Of a DNA stretch of 64,000 nt, positions 10,154-23,064 are shown piece after piece. The stretch comes from Gloeophyllum trabeum ATCC 11539. Lineage: Eukaryota; Basidiomycota; Agaricomycetes; Gloeophyllales; Gloeophyllaceae. Within the stretch, counting starts at the first letter, position 1. Every line of letters begins with the position of its first letter. The position numbers and the translations under genes were made by a program. Under the pieces are notes generated by a model that worked only from the letters and a program-made list of their open reading frames with translations, made no database searches and was not told the origin of the DNA. The DNA is taken from the NCBI RefSeq assembly GCF_000344685.1, contig NW_006920419.1, forward strand, positions 972,876 through 1,036,875, read 5' to 3'.

Positions 10154-11517
10154 CTATGATTCCTTTGGAGGAGTGATTTTCCATACTTTAACAATTCCAT
10201 CATCTCCAGCCGTCGACAGGATATTACGCAAACCTTGGCGTGGACACCATGATACGCTATTCACATCGTGCACACCGTGGGCGGAGGTGACTCGTGCTAA
10301 TAGATGATGCGACGGAGGCGGGCGTGTACCAGAGGTTTCGGAGGTTGTCGGCGGAGCCTGAAGAAAGAGAGAAATGAGTCAGACAGCAAACAAATTCTAT
10401 CCTGCTTACGTGGAACTCGAAGACGTTTATCTTGCCATCTCCACCTGTGCTGGCCAGCCATCCTAAGCTGTCCTCACCTTTTCTTCCTTCCCCGGTTCCC
10501 CAAGCAATAGAATATATACTGCGCTCGTGGACACCCTCGATGACCTCTACACACTCCCACTTGTACTGCTCGACCCGTTCCCAGATGCGGATCGTGAGGT
10601 CGTCCGAGCAAGATGCTAGGTATCTACCGTTGGGGGAGAAGGCGAGGGACCAAACTGTCGAGGCATGCCCTGTTAGGGTGGCGAAGCAGAACCAGTCCTC
10701 CGATGGGTCGTCTATGTACAATTTGATTGTATCATCATAGGACGCTGAAGCCAGGATCTGTTTCATTCATTATTTCCTCGCAACGAGCTTGAAAGATGGA
10801 GGAGAAATGGATTGACCTCTTCTGTGGGGTGCCATGCGACCTGCTTGACATCTTGCGAGTGCTCCATCATCACGCCCATGCACTCGAAATCCGAGTCGGG
10901 GTGGACTGCCAATCAAAGCAACACTGCTCAGTAAGTAGAGAAATAGCCGTTAACACGAGAGCACTCTTCTGGCGTACGTACCTTCCCATACCCAGACCGT
11001 CTTATCTCTACTACAACTGGCGAGAAGATTGCCCGATGAGGAGTATGCGACGCTTTTACATTCCGTCTCATGGCCTTCGAGGAGACTCATGCACTCCCAC
11101 TCGCCGGAGTGCACTGTATGGCTCGGATTACCATCTTCGTCCTCCTCTTCCTCGGCACCCTCCCTCTCCCAGATACCGATGTTGGCGTCGAACGAGGCTG
11201 TCGCGAGTGTACGCCCAGACGGGGACCATGCGATAGCGCGCACTGTCTTGGTATGCCCCGTCTGGATCGTATTGACGTGCTTAAATGATATAGATCCGGG
11301 GTCCGGTTCATCATCGTTTCGTCCGTAGTGGTAGAGCCGGACGGTTTTATCTGCTGAACAAGAGGCCAGAATTGGCTTCGTCGGATTCCAGGCTGTATGC
11401 CATGCCCTATCATCGTGACCTGATAGCGAATGAGTCGTTGAGCACAGTGAGCAAATACTGTTTTGTACCTTGCAGTTCTGCTACGCATTCGACATTCGCT
11501 GGTAAATCCACGTCCAT
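10154..11517 (-). CDS. CIA1: Cytosolic iron-sulfur assembly WD40 protein CIA1 (CIAO1)
   Basis: Five exons on the reverse strand (11469-11517, 10982-11419, 10817-10905, 10410-10757, 10154-10357) join to 375 residues, a normal CIAO1 length. WD40 blades are plain: [116 protein letters not shown], and the closing [20 protein letters not shown] with [16 protein letters not shown]1 is the targeting platform (with CIA2 and MMS19) that delivers Fe-S clusters to cytosolic and nuclear apoproteins. It is divergent from the potassium channel gene, with 255 bp between the starts. No defects seen. Confidence 0.93.
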
Positions 11518-11772
11518 CGCAGCGAATATGGATATCGGACAAAAGCTGAGGTGATTCAGGTGAAGTCATACCGGCAAGGCCCGAAAACATAACTATCGCA
11601 TCAGGCTGACATCGTGGAAACGTCGCATTCACATTGCTCGCGGTACATGTACAGGGGTTAATTATAGGGTTCGCCTCTGGCTATACTTGTCCCACTACGT
11701 CTTATAGTGGAACCTGTCCGAACTGCTCCCTTACCAACGTTTACGTTCTTTCGGCGATGAAGAGGAAGAGCG

Positions 11773-14700
11773 ATGCTGTCTGTACCGCTTATCGCTGCGC
11801 TGCACGTCGTCTGGGATAAACTCGTCACGCACGGCGAGGCTTCCAACGATCCTGAGAAGAGGCCGCAGCTAGAAGAGAAGGGCAGGCGGGGCACTGAAGA
11901 GGGTGACGATGCAGACGGAAATTGCGGAGAAAACACGCTCGAGGGGGACAGTCAGAACACGGAACGCACAGGAACGTTCGTAAGTTTAGCGTCGTCTTCG
12001 AAGACTCCTGCATCCTGGTGGTCGAAGTTCAAAGCGATATTGTTCCCGCCGTACGACCTTGGTTCACCGTCCAATATCGACCAGTATGTGCCAAACTATC
12101 GATCGACACCTATTCTTGCAGGAATTGTGATCCCGTTCTCGATCCTCCTCGAAATCCCTGGTTTAACAGACTACTGGTACATCCGGACCATGAACCATCA
12201 TACCGTCGATTACCGCTCGAACCCTTCTATACTGGTAGCCGGTCTGTGTATCTCCATGGCTAGTGGCATTATTGCAAACCTGTGCTTGATCATGCGGTTT
12301 CTGGAGAAACGCGTCAAGTCGATGACAATTCTATGCGTTGTATTCTTGACTATACACGGTAAGATCAGAGGTGCGGTACATGATCTATTCCTGACATCTC
12401 CATAGATGTCATCAATATAGTCGCGGTCACAATATTCGGGGTGGCGCATCGCTACGACGACGGTTTCACATACGGACAGGCCTTCTGGATGACCGTGTGC
12501 TCGACTATAGCATCTGTCGTAACGAACGTCACTCTGATTGCGGATGTCGTTCGTACGAAGGATTTTGCAAAGAGCGGTGCGCAACTAGCTAATCCAACCC
12601 AAGGCTGTAATCGAATAAACTTTGTTTCACCAGGTAGCGGTCTGACCGCCAAGCAACGAGCCCTGGTACTCATTGTAATGATACTCTTGCTACAGATCGC
12701 TCTGGGTTCCGCCGTCAACTCCAAGCTCAACCACTTGACGTTCTTGGATGGTTTGTATTTCACTGTCTGCTCCCTCGAGACCATCGGCTTTGGAGACATT
12801 ACGCCGATTTCCACCGGCGCTCGCGTATGGATCTGTGCATACTCAACCGTTGGGATCATCAACCTTGGTGTTGCCGTTGGAATGGCGCGGTGAGCCTCCT
12901 TCAGTGCATGATTAATGCAGACTTACGGCGCGTCCTTAAAGGGAGACAGTCATTGAAGGCTTGGAAGTAAGCTATCGGAAACGCGCCTCCCAACTCCGGG
13001 CCTTCCGCCGCTCAGAGCGTGAAAAACGCAAAGCCATCGTCCGCTGGAAAGCCTCAGTCGAGCAGAAACTTGAAGGCCTCGGTATACCAGCCTGGATCCC
13101 CGACAAGGACGATGCGACCCGCCAAGAAACGGATGAAACCGGCCTGCGGACCAAAGTCTTCCTCGTCAAAGCCCTCGGCGGGATGGGCTGGACGCACCGG
13201 TTCCTCGACCTGCTGCACGTCCACGCCCACCATCAGCCCGGGTACGACGCGATGCACTCCTACGCGCGCCCTGGCTACCGGCTGAACATCGAGGCACTGA
13301 CGCCAGCGCACCTCGAGGCCTGCGCGCTCGAGGCTGGGGTTCCCCTGGACATGGTGCTCCCCGAGTCTCATCGTGCCCGCCGGATGCACGCGGACTTCCT
13401 GTCTAGCTGGTACTCGGGGTGGCATCCGCCGCCGTTTCTCCCGAGCTTCGGGGCGCGGAGGTTGCTGGGGAGCGTCCAGGGTCGCCGCCGGGGGAAGCAC
13501 GGAGCGCGAGGAGGGAGCGAAAGCCAGCAGCCCGACCACGCTGATCTGAGCAGCATTAAGGATCGGCGCCCGCACGACCGCACGCACGTGCAGATTGGCC
13601 AGATGGCGGAGATGATGACGCGCTTTGCGGTGGGCGTCTTGGGCGCACACTTTTTCAACCAAGGTCAGTCGAACGAGAGTCCCATCGAAGAGGCGAGAGA
13701 GGCAGAGAGCGAGAGGGCGTCCCTGGACATTGGCGGAGACGATAGGGGCCGGAGTCCTGAGCCGGGGGAGGCTAGCGAGGGTGGGCGCCTCCATCAGACT
13801 CATAATGGCGAGGATCGAGTGAAGAACGCGAAGGATAGAGTTGCGCGAACTGTCAAGATGAAAGATTGGAGAGCGTTGGAGGAGAACTCAATCTATGGGA
13901 CTTACGATAGCTTTAAAGCGACGTTGGAGAGCGAGGAAAAGAAGGCGTTTATCACTAAGGTACCTAATTCCATATCTTCGGTCATATCGGCTCTGACCGT
14001 GTAACTGGCAGTTGACTATAGTGTGGTCTATATTCTTTATCTTCTGGATGGTGCGTACGCTCACATTAGGCGACGCCTTCTACTGACGTGCTTTGTTTAG
14101 GTAGGTTCCGCGATATTCTCGAGGACTGAACGGTGGCCCTTCGGAACTGCTATGTATTTCTGTGCGTATCAAAGTAGCCCTGCCGTGCACCCTGCATTGA
14201 CGCCGAAGCCGTTCTCAATAGGTTTCATAGCCTTCACTACCATTGGATATGGTGACTACTCACCTCGGTCACCGGCTGGACGGGCAATCTTCGTCGTCTG
14301 GGCGCTACTCGGTGTTGCTACTATGACCATCTTAATATCTGGTACAACGCTCCCTCTGCTTGCAGCCCTAAACATAGCTGACCCTTGATACCCCTAGTCA
14401 TCTCTGACGCTTATGGGTCACGATATAAGAGCGCCATGCATACACCTATATTCAACAAAGTCGTCAAGCGATATCGAGAACGAGCCCGACATGAGCCAGG
14501 ACCGCCGCAGCCGGCGCTAAGGCCTGTAACACCCTCGGGACAACCTATGCGCCCTCGATCCGAAACACTGGAAGAGTCTCGCGCGCGTGCTCAACGACAA
14601 CTGGAGGAGTTGCCTCATAAAATCCTCCAAGATACCCGAACGTTTCATGAGAATATACAGTACTTTCTTAATACCACGGCTCGGGATATGATTGCTGGCG

Positions 14701-15133
14701 ACTCGGCGGCTGGTGGCGCTGGTGCCGGGAGCGCTGAGTTGCAGCCTCCAGAAGGTCTGAAGAAGTTGCTCGATGATATTGCGGCTGCAGAAGGCATAGG
14801 GGATGGCGTCAAGAGCCAGATTCTTCAAGATGAGGATGCAAGAAATGTGAGCCATTGTTCATGCCTGTGCGGATAGTGACGCCTACTGATCCATGTCTCG
14901 TCTCCTCAAGACCCTTTTCATGCTGAGCGTCGAGAGTAAGCGTATCCCAATCGCACCTTGCATCGTATTAAAACTCTGCTTCGCCCAGAATCTCTACGGA
15001 AAATGATCGGTGCCGCAGAAGGGGCTTTACAAGCGTTAGCCGAAAGGGATCTTCTTGCTGCGGATCAGAATCGTATGGACGAGACGGACCCTCCTTCAAG
15101 CCACAGTGAAGTTCAAGAGCTGCCTCGCTAATA
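11773..15133 (+). CDS. TOK-type outward-rectifying two-pore potassium channel
   Basis: At least eight exons (11773-12358, 12406-12576, 12634-12889, 12942-13959, 14012-14050, 14101-14161, 14222-14341, 14398 onward). The first pore loop is CSLETIGFGDITP near residue 300, the second FIAFTTIGYGDYSP near residue 717, each with flanking membrane segments, matching the 8-TM, 2-pore fungal TOK family of plasma-membrane K+ channels. Between them lies a 340-residue exon with RETVIEGLEVSYRKRASQLR, histidine-rich and basic low-complexity stretches, so the pores are about 415 residues apart. After ISDAYGSRYKSAMHTP comes a coiled, charged tail. The end is uncertain: the frame stops at 14876, or splices on through ESLRKMIGAAEGALQALAER to the stop at 15133, where one junction does not keep phase cleanly. 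Start ATG is the first in frame. Confidence 0.85.
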
Positions 15134-16136
15134 CATACACGTATAGAAGCAAGCGCGATATATTCACGGTTATAATGAAAGTTATGGTAATCTGTATCTT
15201 GAAAGGCTATTCAATCACGGAAGTCCGGTACCATCTCTTGTTCTTGGAGCTTCAACCTTCAGCTGTTATAGTGCAAGTTCGGCTATATACGTCGAACTTA
15301 CGAGGAACACCGCACGATGCTTGTTCTTTAGTTCGACACGTCCTATAAAAATCCGTTCTCATTGGCTGGAGTGGTATCCATGAGAGATGTTCTAGTGATC
15401 GGATCGGTGCAGACGTCCGTCTCGCAGTTCTCCTACCATTTGCGCTAACTCACGCGGAACTACATGTCTATCTGTCACCACCGGAGCCTCAGGACATACG
15501 ATCCTCAAGATGACGTGGCAATGGCTTCCTTCGATTTACCCTGCAGACACATGGCGGCGCTGTCATACTTTCCATCTGTACGGCGCAGACCACTTCAAAG
15601 ATCTGGACCTGCGAATCAAGTGGTAACGGACATTCGATACGGTGATAGGCTCACCGTTCATGACTATTGCCGGGACAGCCTGCAGGCTACTTCGTTATTG
15701 ATGCTACTTAGTTCACCACACGCCAGGCGTATCGGATACGATGAGACTTGGCATCCCTGCGGAACGTGTTTGGTGACCGCTGGTTGGAGTTCTCGAATAT
15801 AACCGCAACATAGTTATGAAAACGTTGACTTTCAGATGTAAGAAAGGGCCCCGCAATACATCTCTCTCAACCCGCTGCGTATAGATCACCTCAAAATTAT
15901 CATGGGGTCGCTTGTCTGTGGCTAAATCAACGTCCTGAATATTAACGGGCAGCGTACCTGACGAGAAGTCGTGCGTGGATATGCTCGACGGTGGACGTGG
16001 GTACCAGCACCTCGACTACTCAGCAATGGTATAAAAGACACCGCTGACGTCCTCTGGAAACCCATCCCGGTTCTACTCACCGAGTCTCAGCAACCAGCTA
16101 CCTCACCATTTTCAATCTTTCTCGCATCACGACATC
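15134..16136. other. Intergenic region, no gene recognised
   Basis: About 1 kb. An open frame at 15464-15802 shows no family features. TATA box of the next gene at 16030-16037. Confidence 0.4.
16030..16037 (+). promoter_or_regulatory. TATA box of HsbA-like gene
   Basis: TATAAAAG lies 107 bp upstream of the ATG at 16137. Confidence 0.55.
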
Positions 16137-16957
16137 ATGAGGTTCTTCACTTTCGTTCCCATCGCCCTCGCTGGCCTCTCGGCCTTGTCTGGCGTTTTTG
16201 CTCAGAACCCTCAAGCAGTCATCACTAACGTCAAAGCGGTTACGAAAATATCCGCTGACCTCCGCGTCGTTGTGGCCCGCACCACTGTCACCAACGTCTT
16301 TAGTCAAGCTCCGGTGAGTTTATGTATCAAGCGGTAATATTTGCATAGTTCACTCAGCATTTTCGAGCGTTCAGACGATCGTCACCACCTTGCAGAAAAT
16401 CGTGTCCACTGTGACGTCGGCAGTATCTAGTATCTCCGTGGTGCGTCTGAGAGCTATAGATCGCCACCCTCTGGCGATCTGACCATGCATCTGTAGTCCG
16501 ACCCCAAACCTTTCACTGAAGAGGTCTCAACTGAGGTAGTCGAGGTCCTGACTGAGGTCGGTCACTCTCTTCCTACATCGTCTTCTCTTCGCAATTTACT
16601 CCACAACCGCTATAGTTCGTAAAGGTACACCAGGCGCTCCTCCAAACGGTACGTACAGTCCGCCTCTCCTTCCGTAGCCGAGACTTACAATTAATATAGA
16701 TCATTGGCAAACACGGTCTTCTGGCTCGGTTCGCCTTCGCTACACCTGTTCGCCTTGCCTTGGTGGCTATCGAGAAAGTCGTGGATGTAAGCACTATTGC
16801 TTTCTGTGGTAATCACGAGTTTGACTGGACCTCTGTGCAGAGCTTCGCCTTCGCGATAATCAACTTGATTCCTACTGGCAGCAAGAAGTCGGAGGCCCAA
16901 CGGCAAATTGCTTCCCTGGATGTGACACTCAAGGCTTCCATCAAGACCTACTCCTAG
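16137..16957 (+). CDS. HsbA-like small secreted protein
   Basis: The cleanest copy of the family: exons 16137-16313, 16375-16440, 16497-16556, 16616-16648, 16700-16786 and 16841-16957, all joined at phase 0, give 179 residues. Signal peptide MRFFTFVPIALAGLSALSGV with likely cleavage after VFA, then QNPQAVITNVKAVTKISADL; further exons encode TIVTTLQKIVSTVTSAVSS, DPKPFTEEVSTEVVEVLTE, FVKVHQALLQT, IIGKHGLLARFAFATPVRLA and SLDVTLKASIKTYS. No cysteines in the mature core except possibly none, mostly helical. The length, secretion signal and repeating V/L heptads fit HsbA-type proteins, which in Aspergillus coat hydrophobic surfaces and recruit cutinase. The last intron (51 nt) stays in frame if unspliced, so isoforms are possible. 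Confidence 0.78.
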
Positions 16958-17206
16958 ACTTGTCTTTCCACGGGCATGTTAGAAGGTTCAACACCTCTGC
17001 TCCCATGTTCTAAAGCTTGGTGGTTCATCTCCATCGTGACGCGCTAGCAATGCACGTATCAGTATACATATATATATATCTGTGAATGAATCCTCTGAGA
17101 ACCGTGCCCGTCCACACAACGAAAATAGTTCGAACCGCAGATTTGGTAGAAGGCTTTGCAAGAATACGAAGCGATCTTTGATTATCCTCAACTGACACCA
17201 AGGCAG

Positions 17207-18890
17207 CTACACTAATGGGGGCTCTTGTTGAAGGAGAAGATCGCTCTGGCGATCCTTCCTCACTTGACGGAGAAACATGTAGAATTCGAGGCCATCTCGA
17301 AGCCCGTCATCCGCATTATTGTGAGCGAGAGCGGGGAAGAGGCTCTCCAAGAATGCCATCCCCTCCACCAAATCAACCACTCCGACAGTCTCCGTCCGGA
17401 GAGATTGCAGACCATGGGGACATATCTCTTCATAGGTATCCAAAGGTGGTAGTTCGATCATGTTGATATGGCCGACACGGACATGCTGGAGGCAGGGGCA
17501 TTCTCGCGCTAAGACCACCAAGCTGCGAGGATTGATCCGACAGGAAATCAGCAGCTTTTCGAGTCTAGGCCATGCATTGGCTAGATGGCTAATATCATTG
17601 TCCATCTCTGAAGATGGGATTAAGAAGCGGAAGTCGAATTCTGTCATTTCATGACATTCAAGAAGGGGACATAAGAATTCCAGGTCGTGGGCAAATGCGA
17701 ATATGTTTACGATTCGAACCACTTTGAGCGTCTGGTGGAATGGCGACAGGGTGGAGAATGTAGCCCTCAAGCCTTCCGGGGACATGCCAATCCGCTCTTC
17801 TGACCCGGATTCCAATGAGAACTGGGATAAAGCCGTGGTAGAAAGGTGTTGAAGGACGGCTATAACGGATGGCAGAGAGCTATAGATGAAAGTGATCTTC
17901 TCAAGCTGCGGGAATGACGGCCAGGCAGACAGGTCGCCTGCAGGTAGAGTTCTCACACACAACGAGATGGACTTGATCTGGGTAAGGAGACATAGCCCGG
18001 AGAAAACTTCCTCGTCGATCGGATCCCGCAAACATAAGTGTTCCAGGAGGATGAGCTGCACAAGTCCCTGGAGGGATCGACCGAACGTTTCTTGATTGCT
18101 CAGCTCTATGCTTCGTATCCCCAGAGCGACCTCAGGTAAGATCGATATGACATACTCCAGGGCTCGCAGGTCGCGGTTGCGCTCGAAATATCCTAGCCCG
18201 ATTGAACGGCCAATCGATAAACGCTTGAGTGAAGGAGTTATAAAGTTGGCCAAAGCGGATGTTGAACCATAATTCTCCCATGCCAGCTCCTCGAGGTTCG
18301 GCAACATGGGAAGTCCCTGGGGACGCACACGCGCCAGGGTGTCGAAGATGGCTGGGGACAGAGGAAATTCCGAGGGTCGAAGAAATCGGATTCGTTGTCT
18401 GTACAAATCCCAGCGAAGCCATTTATCAGGAGAGACGGGTCCGACTAACATCTGCAATATGCCGCTTCAGTCCCAGGTACAGTTCAGTATCGCTTGCAAA
18501 TAGGCCCACATATGATATTGGCCGCATGGTCGAACCATCAGCAAGACGCTCGAGTTGCACTTCGGGCACGAGCACTCGCAGTAACGGTACGAGGCTGTGC
18601 ATCTCTTCCCAAAGGAAATCAAGTGCCGGGGAGCAAAACGAGCGACATGTTAGTGCAAGCGAAGCTAGGTCCCTTCTCATGGCCTTGGAATGTTGTCCGC
18701 TCGGATCAGCAGTTTCATACAGATGGTGGCGTACTATCCAACAGATCTCGTAGAGTAGCTCTGCAGGAAGTAAAGACGTCACGTCGTTTCGCAACGGGAT
18801 TTCCCCAGGGGCAGAGCCGGAATGACCTGCAGTCGGGGCTGAGGTGAAACATGAATCTGCAGAAGCCATGGGTGTTGCAACAAACTTCAA
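17207..18890 (-). CDS. F-box protein with leucine-rich C-terminal region
   Basis: Two exons on the reverse strand (18510-18890 and 17207-18451) with a 58-nt intron (branch-like TACTGAAC, acceptor TTGCAG) give about 540 residues. The F-box is LLPAELLYEICWIVRHHLYE near residue 40, followed by the basidiomycete-typical LASLALTCRSFCSPALDFLW. After the junction, VSPDKWLRWDLYRQRIRFL is the usual linker, and then leucine-rich repeats such as LPNLEELAWENYGS and SLKRLSIGRSIGLGYF run to the end. These proteins act as substrate receptors in SCF ubiquitin ligases, with unknown target. A second possible start is the ATG at 18869. It converges with the HsbA-like gene upstream (250 bp). Confidence 0.85.
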
Positions 18891-19935
18891 TTGTTAGAGC
18901 ATCTGGGTTGCAGGGCGCGCAAGATGTTATCCTAGTCGACGATGGTTGTTTGCATCTCTGTGAATGACGGAAGTGCTCTTTACCAAGACGCCGAATAATT
19001 CCGACGACGACTGTGGGAAAAATATCGCCATTCCGCCGCCCCGTCTGCCAGTGGCATCTGCGATCTGAGCCGTCATGTTGACTCAGGCACTTCCAGGGGT
19101 TTAAGTACAGGAAAGGGCAACAATATCGCTGACACTCGCCTGACGAAGAAACATTAGATCCCCACGACGGGCTCGAAATATACGACCAGCGCCGACGGTA
19201 TACTCTGGGATAGTCAAGGGATAGTAATTGCCGCAAGTTCTACATACTGTCATGAACTCGCGATCGTAGCCGGCCTTGAAACCCAAGGCTACTTTCCCTA
19301 ACTACTCAATATCCAAGAATCCCCATGATGGCTATGTTTGACATCGGTACGACTAACGGCATGGTTGTGCGCCAGACAGACCTTATGCATCAATCGAGTG
19401 GCGACGGCGCATCTACTAGACGATGTCTCATGTCGGTGTGGGCGCGCGTGGGCAGCTATATGCCTCTGTCGACGTTTGTGAATGGGACGCCTGGCCTACT
19501 CAGTGCTGTACGTTTGGCGACCCCGTTGTTGAGAATTGCGGTGTGTGGCGCACACCCATGCCTCGTCAAAAGTTTCAGGGCCCACCTCGAATCAAGACCA
19601 CTTACCTTATGGCTAGGTGTGAGAAGATTACACATACCAGTCTTCAAGGCATATAAAAAGGCAAGGTCGGGTCCCGAGTCGAGCAGCGACCTCTTCGACC
19701 TTCGTCCGCTCACTTGTGTACTCAATTGACCTCCGGTGCAGGCCAGTACGTGAATCTATATCGAATTCTTGAAACCTTGCTGACCGGGTTCATCTAGCCT
19801 TTTACGACACCCTTTCGCGACATTTACTGACCAGGTACTTCGTGTTGAGCACCATTAAAGCTACAGTGGGTGTAGCAGTAGATCTTACCGGTCCTCCCTT
19901 GACTGAGAACTCGTGCAGAAATATTCCAGTCCATA
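18891..19935. other. Intergenic region between F-box gene and secreted protein gene
   Basis: About 1 kb. An open frame at 19325-19729 has no recognised features. TATAAAAA at 19652-19659 may belong to the downstream secreted-protein gene, 280 bp before its ATG. Confidence 0.4.
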
Positions 19936-20804
19936 ATGCGCTTCTCTGCACTTATCGCACTCGCACTTCTCGCGTCACCTGCTCTCGGCGCGCCTATTGG
20001 GAGCTCAAAAAAGCCCAGGCCAGTCCCAGCCAAGCCCGCTCCTAAGCCCGCCGCTCCTGCTCCGGGCCCTGCGAAGCCAGCGGCGACCAAACCGAAGCCT
20101 ACGCCCGAATCTGAGCCTGATGCGGAGGGTTGGTCCTCATTCACCGCTTTCCGCATCGCGTCATTTTGACTATCACTGTGCCAATAGGAAGTGGTAATGG
20201 AGGCATCAGCGGCATTCTCCCTGGATTCGCAACAGCTGGTACAGATATCATACCAGTCATTGTAGGAGGCTACCAAGATAGACAGGCATTGTCGGCATCG
20301 ATATCAGCGCAAGCGGCCTTGCAAAGTGCGTCGCTCTCGGCACAGGCTGCAGAGGCCACTGCCACTCTGACGCCTGCAGCTGCGCCCAGTGCTCCAACGT
20401 AGGTTCTCAACGATTCATCATGTACTGTGTACTAATCGATCTTCCGCATCGGAAGTCGTCGGATGGTTCGCCGTACTGCCAAGTCGCGCTTGAGTGGGAA
20501 GGAAAGCAGTGGCAGCAAGCCTGCTGGGAAGAAGCCCAGTATCAGTATCAATCGTACGTTCAGTTCCCTTCCCAACCTGACACGACTACCTTATGATGTG
20601 ATTCTTTAAGCGGCTATTGGAAACCCTGTGCTCGACGGGACAGGGAAAGTCCTTGCAAGCGTTATCGCCGGAACAAACGAGAGGAGCCTCATCATTGAAG
20701 GCGCTAGCGCACAGTTGTCCTTGCTTAGCGCTTCCGTGGCGACGACTGCCCAGGCGTCTGCTAGCGCTCCTGCCTCCGTGACCACTGCCCTCACTAGTGC
20801 CTAG
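19936..20804 (+). CDS. Small secreted Ala/Pro/Lys-rich protein
   Basis: Four-exon hand-spliced model, roughly 210 residues. Signal peptide MRFSALIALALLASPALG (cleavage before APIGSS), then a PA/KP-rich linker (PAKPAPKPAAPAPGPAKPA), a Gly/Ala stretch with GFATAGTDIIPVIVGGYQDR, an Ala/Ser-rich helix (SASISAQAALQSASLSAQAA), a basic Ser/Lys segment (SGKESSGSKPAGKKPSISI) and a closing IEGASAQLSLLSASVATTAQ motif ending ALTSA. The two Ala/Ser helices resemble each other. No family is recognised; it could be a cell-wall-associated or effector-like protein. The second intron's acceptor is ambiguous, so the basic segment is the least certain part. Confidence 0.6.
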
Positions 20805-21179
20805 CAGCTTCCCTGCATTAGGCGCTGAGGCTGAAGCAAACACCTTCTTCGATTATCATATTGCAGACATGCGTTCCGTAGTGCGATCTTGTGTCCCCTC
20901 CCCGAGTGCCTGCGGGTAGCTCAAGTCTAAGGCTATTAATAAGAGTCTACTGAGTACCTACCACATTACTACGTGAGTCTCTAAGACGTATGTATGCATC
21001 CCATATCTACCGTGCAATGGTCTGTTCTGGTGTTCAGAGATCCGTGCAATGGTTAAAGTGAGTCGGCCTATCTACGTCAGTGCCAGATAACATAACAGGA
21101 TGATGGGCTTCGCGCGACGCCACAACTGAGACTGGAGGTTCCACCTCTTCTTTATTCTCGAAGCGACAAAAGCGATACA
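20805..21179. other. Intergenic region upstream of URA5
   Basis: 375 bp, no feature supported. Confidence 0.4.
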
Positions 21180-21922
21180 ATGTCACGAACGCTTCAACCC
21201 TACCAAAATGAACTTATCGCGAAATCAATGTCCGTGGGGGCATTGAAGTTCGGTTCCTTCACCCTCAAGTCAGGCCGGTCAGTCTCCCGTAGCGAGCACT
21301 CAGCATCGTGAAAGCCAACGTTATTCTCGCCAGCACTTCTCCGTACTTCTTCAATGCTGGACTTCTTTCAACTGGGCCGCTGTTGTACACCCTTGCGTCG
21401 GCATATGCATCGACGATCTCGAATTCTCTGTCTTCGTCGACGTCTCCTTTGCCGAAGTTTGACGTCCTCTTTGGACCCGCCTACAAGGGCATCTCTCTTG
21501 CCGCTTGCACGGCTCTTCTGCTGCACAAGGAGCACAACCTTGACGTCGGGTTCGCTTATGATCGGAAGGAAGTAAAGGATCATGGCGAGGGCGGGTCTAT
21601 GGTCGGTGTATCCGTTGAAGGAAAGAAAGTGTTGATCCTAGACGATGTTATGACCGCTGGGACTGCTATACGAGGTGCTATTGATCTGATCACTAAACAC
21701 GGTGGAGAGGTGATCGGCGTCGTCTTGATCCTCGACCGCGAAGAAGTTGGAAAGGAAGGTCGGAGTACCGTGAAGGAGGTGGAGGATATTGTCGGAGGGC
21801 CAGGGCGAGTAACTGCTATCCTCAAAATGAGGGACCTGATGTTGTGGCTCGAAAAGTCAGGGCAAAATGAGAGCTTGGGGAGTATGAGAGAATACTGGGA
21901 AAAGTACGGTATCAAAGAATAA
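21180..21922 (+). CDS. URA5: Orotate phosphoribosyltransferase
   Basis: Two exons (21180-21277 and 21334-21922, intron 56 nt) give 228 residues, the usual length. The enzyme converts orotate plus PRPP to orotidine monophosphate in de novo pyrimidine synthesis in the cytosol. Seen: N-terminal YQNELIAKSMSVGALKFGSF and FTLKSGRTSPYFFNAGLLST, the FGPAYKGISLA loop, the FAYDRKEVKDHGEGG catalytic lysine/histidine loop and the PRPP-binding signature VLILDDVMTAGTAIRGA, all standard for OPRT. The start MSRTLQPYQNELI fits the family. No irregularities. Confidence 0.95.
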
Positions 21923-23064
21923 ATATCATAGCTATTGTAAGTGCTTCACGCCCATGCCATATCTGCTCACGTCTCATTTTTGCTCACTGAGGTATACACT
22001 CTGTTGTATCCTCCGTATCGTACACAATGCACAAGATAACATTTTCCTCGCCCATGTTGCCTTGGTATGCCACAGTAGCTCTGCGTTACCTACTTTACAC
22101 CCGCCTCTGCACGTTACAAGGTCACCAATGTTTTAGAACGAAGCTATCGGTTTGTCGCTCATCCCCAGCGTTCGCCGAGTAATTTTGGCGTCTCGATCAT
22201 TCTTGTATACTGTACACGGACATCCAATTCCATCGACAAGCTGGTGGTCTGTCGAAATCCTGCATGGTCAAGCGGCGAAAGGTCGGCCTTCTGGCCCGTA
22301 ATGTTGAGGGAGCGCCGCTCTACCTGCAGTACCTGGCACGTCCCAGTTCTTTTGGAAGGAAAATCTCGACACTTGAGGTCGGTCACCTCCCGACGCTACC
22401 CCGTACTATACAGCCGCGACGTAAGATGTCCCAACGGACAGGTCACCGGAAAGAATGGAGATGTCCTCGCGGGGTGAATTGGGTAGTACATCGTCGATTC
22501 TAGGCCCATCATTCCATGTCAAACGTCCAATAGGTAATTGCTGCGAGGTGAATTCGTAAGTTCTATGTGTTCTTAGGGTCGATTGTCAAAGGGTCGGTCT
22601 TCACGTTATGTCGAGCGTAGCGTTTTGACTGCCCTTCTGGCTGCTCGACTTCCGATTTGCCTTCCAGCATCCGCCGACCGCGGCCGACATCCACTTCCGA
22701 TGCATCATTTGTCTAGAAACTGAATTGATCCAATCGTTTCTCCAGGGTGGTGGAGAACGCAAGGGCCTGTTTGTCGTTTTCCAGGCATGATTGTGATTTT
22801 CCAGTTCTCTTATTTCCTTAATCTTCCTCCCTGCACCTCCAGGTAGTCAACACTCGTCACCGGACTCCACCACCGGGTTGTGTCAGATGCGGTACGACTG
22901 ACTTGAGCGACGTAAGCACATCTCCCGTATTCAGTTCGTATTTCACAAACCCCAAATTGCACGAGCTGGGTAAGCACCTCCAAAAGTATAAAAGCAGGCC
23001 TTCCCAACCACTGTCTGCCATCCGAACTCACTCACAACAAGCATCTCAAGAACTTACATTCAGA
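21923..23064. other. Intergenic region between URA5 and lectin gene
   Basis: About 1.1 kb. Open frames on both strands at 22159-22503 have no recognisable content. The TATA box of the lectin gene lies at 22987-22994. Confidence 0.4.
22987..22994 (+). promoter_or_regulatory. TATA box of the lectin gene
   Basis: TATAAAAG lies 78 bp upstream of the ATG at 23065. Confidence 0.55.

Noticed and set aside
15464..15802. 112-codon forward frame after the potassium channel
   Set aside because: No conserved motif, and composition looks like random open sequence.
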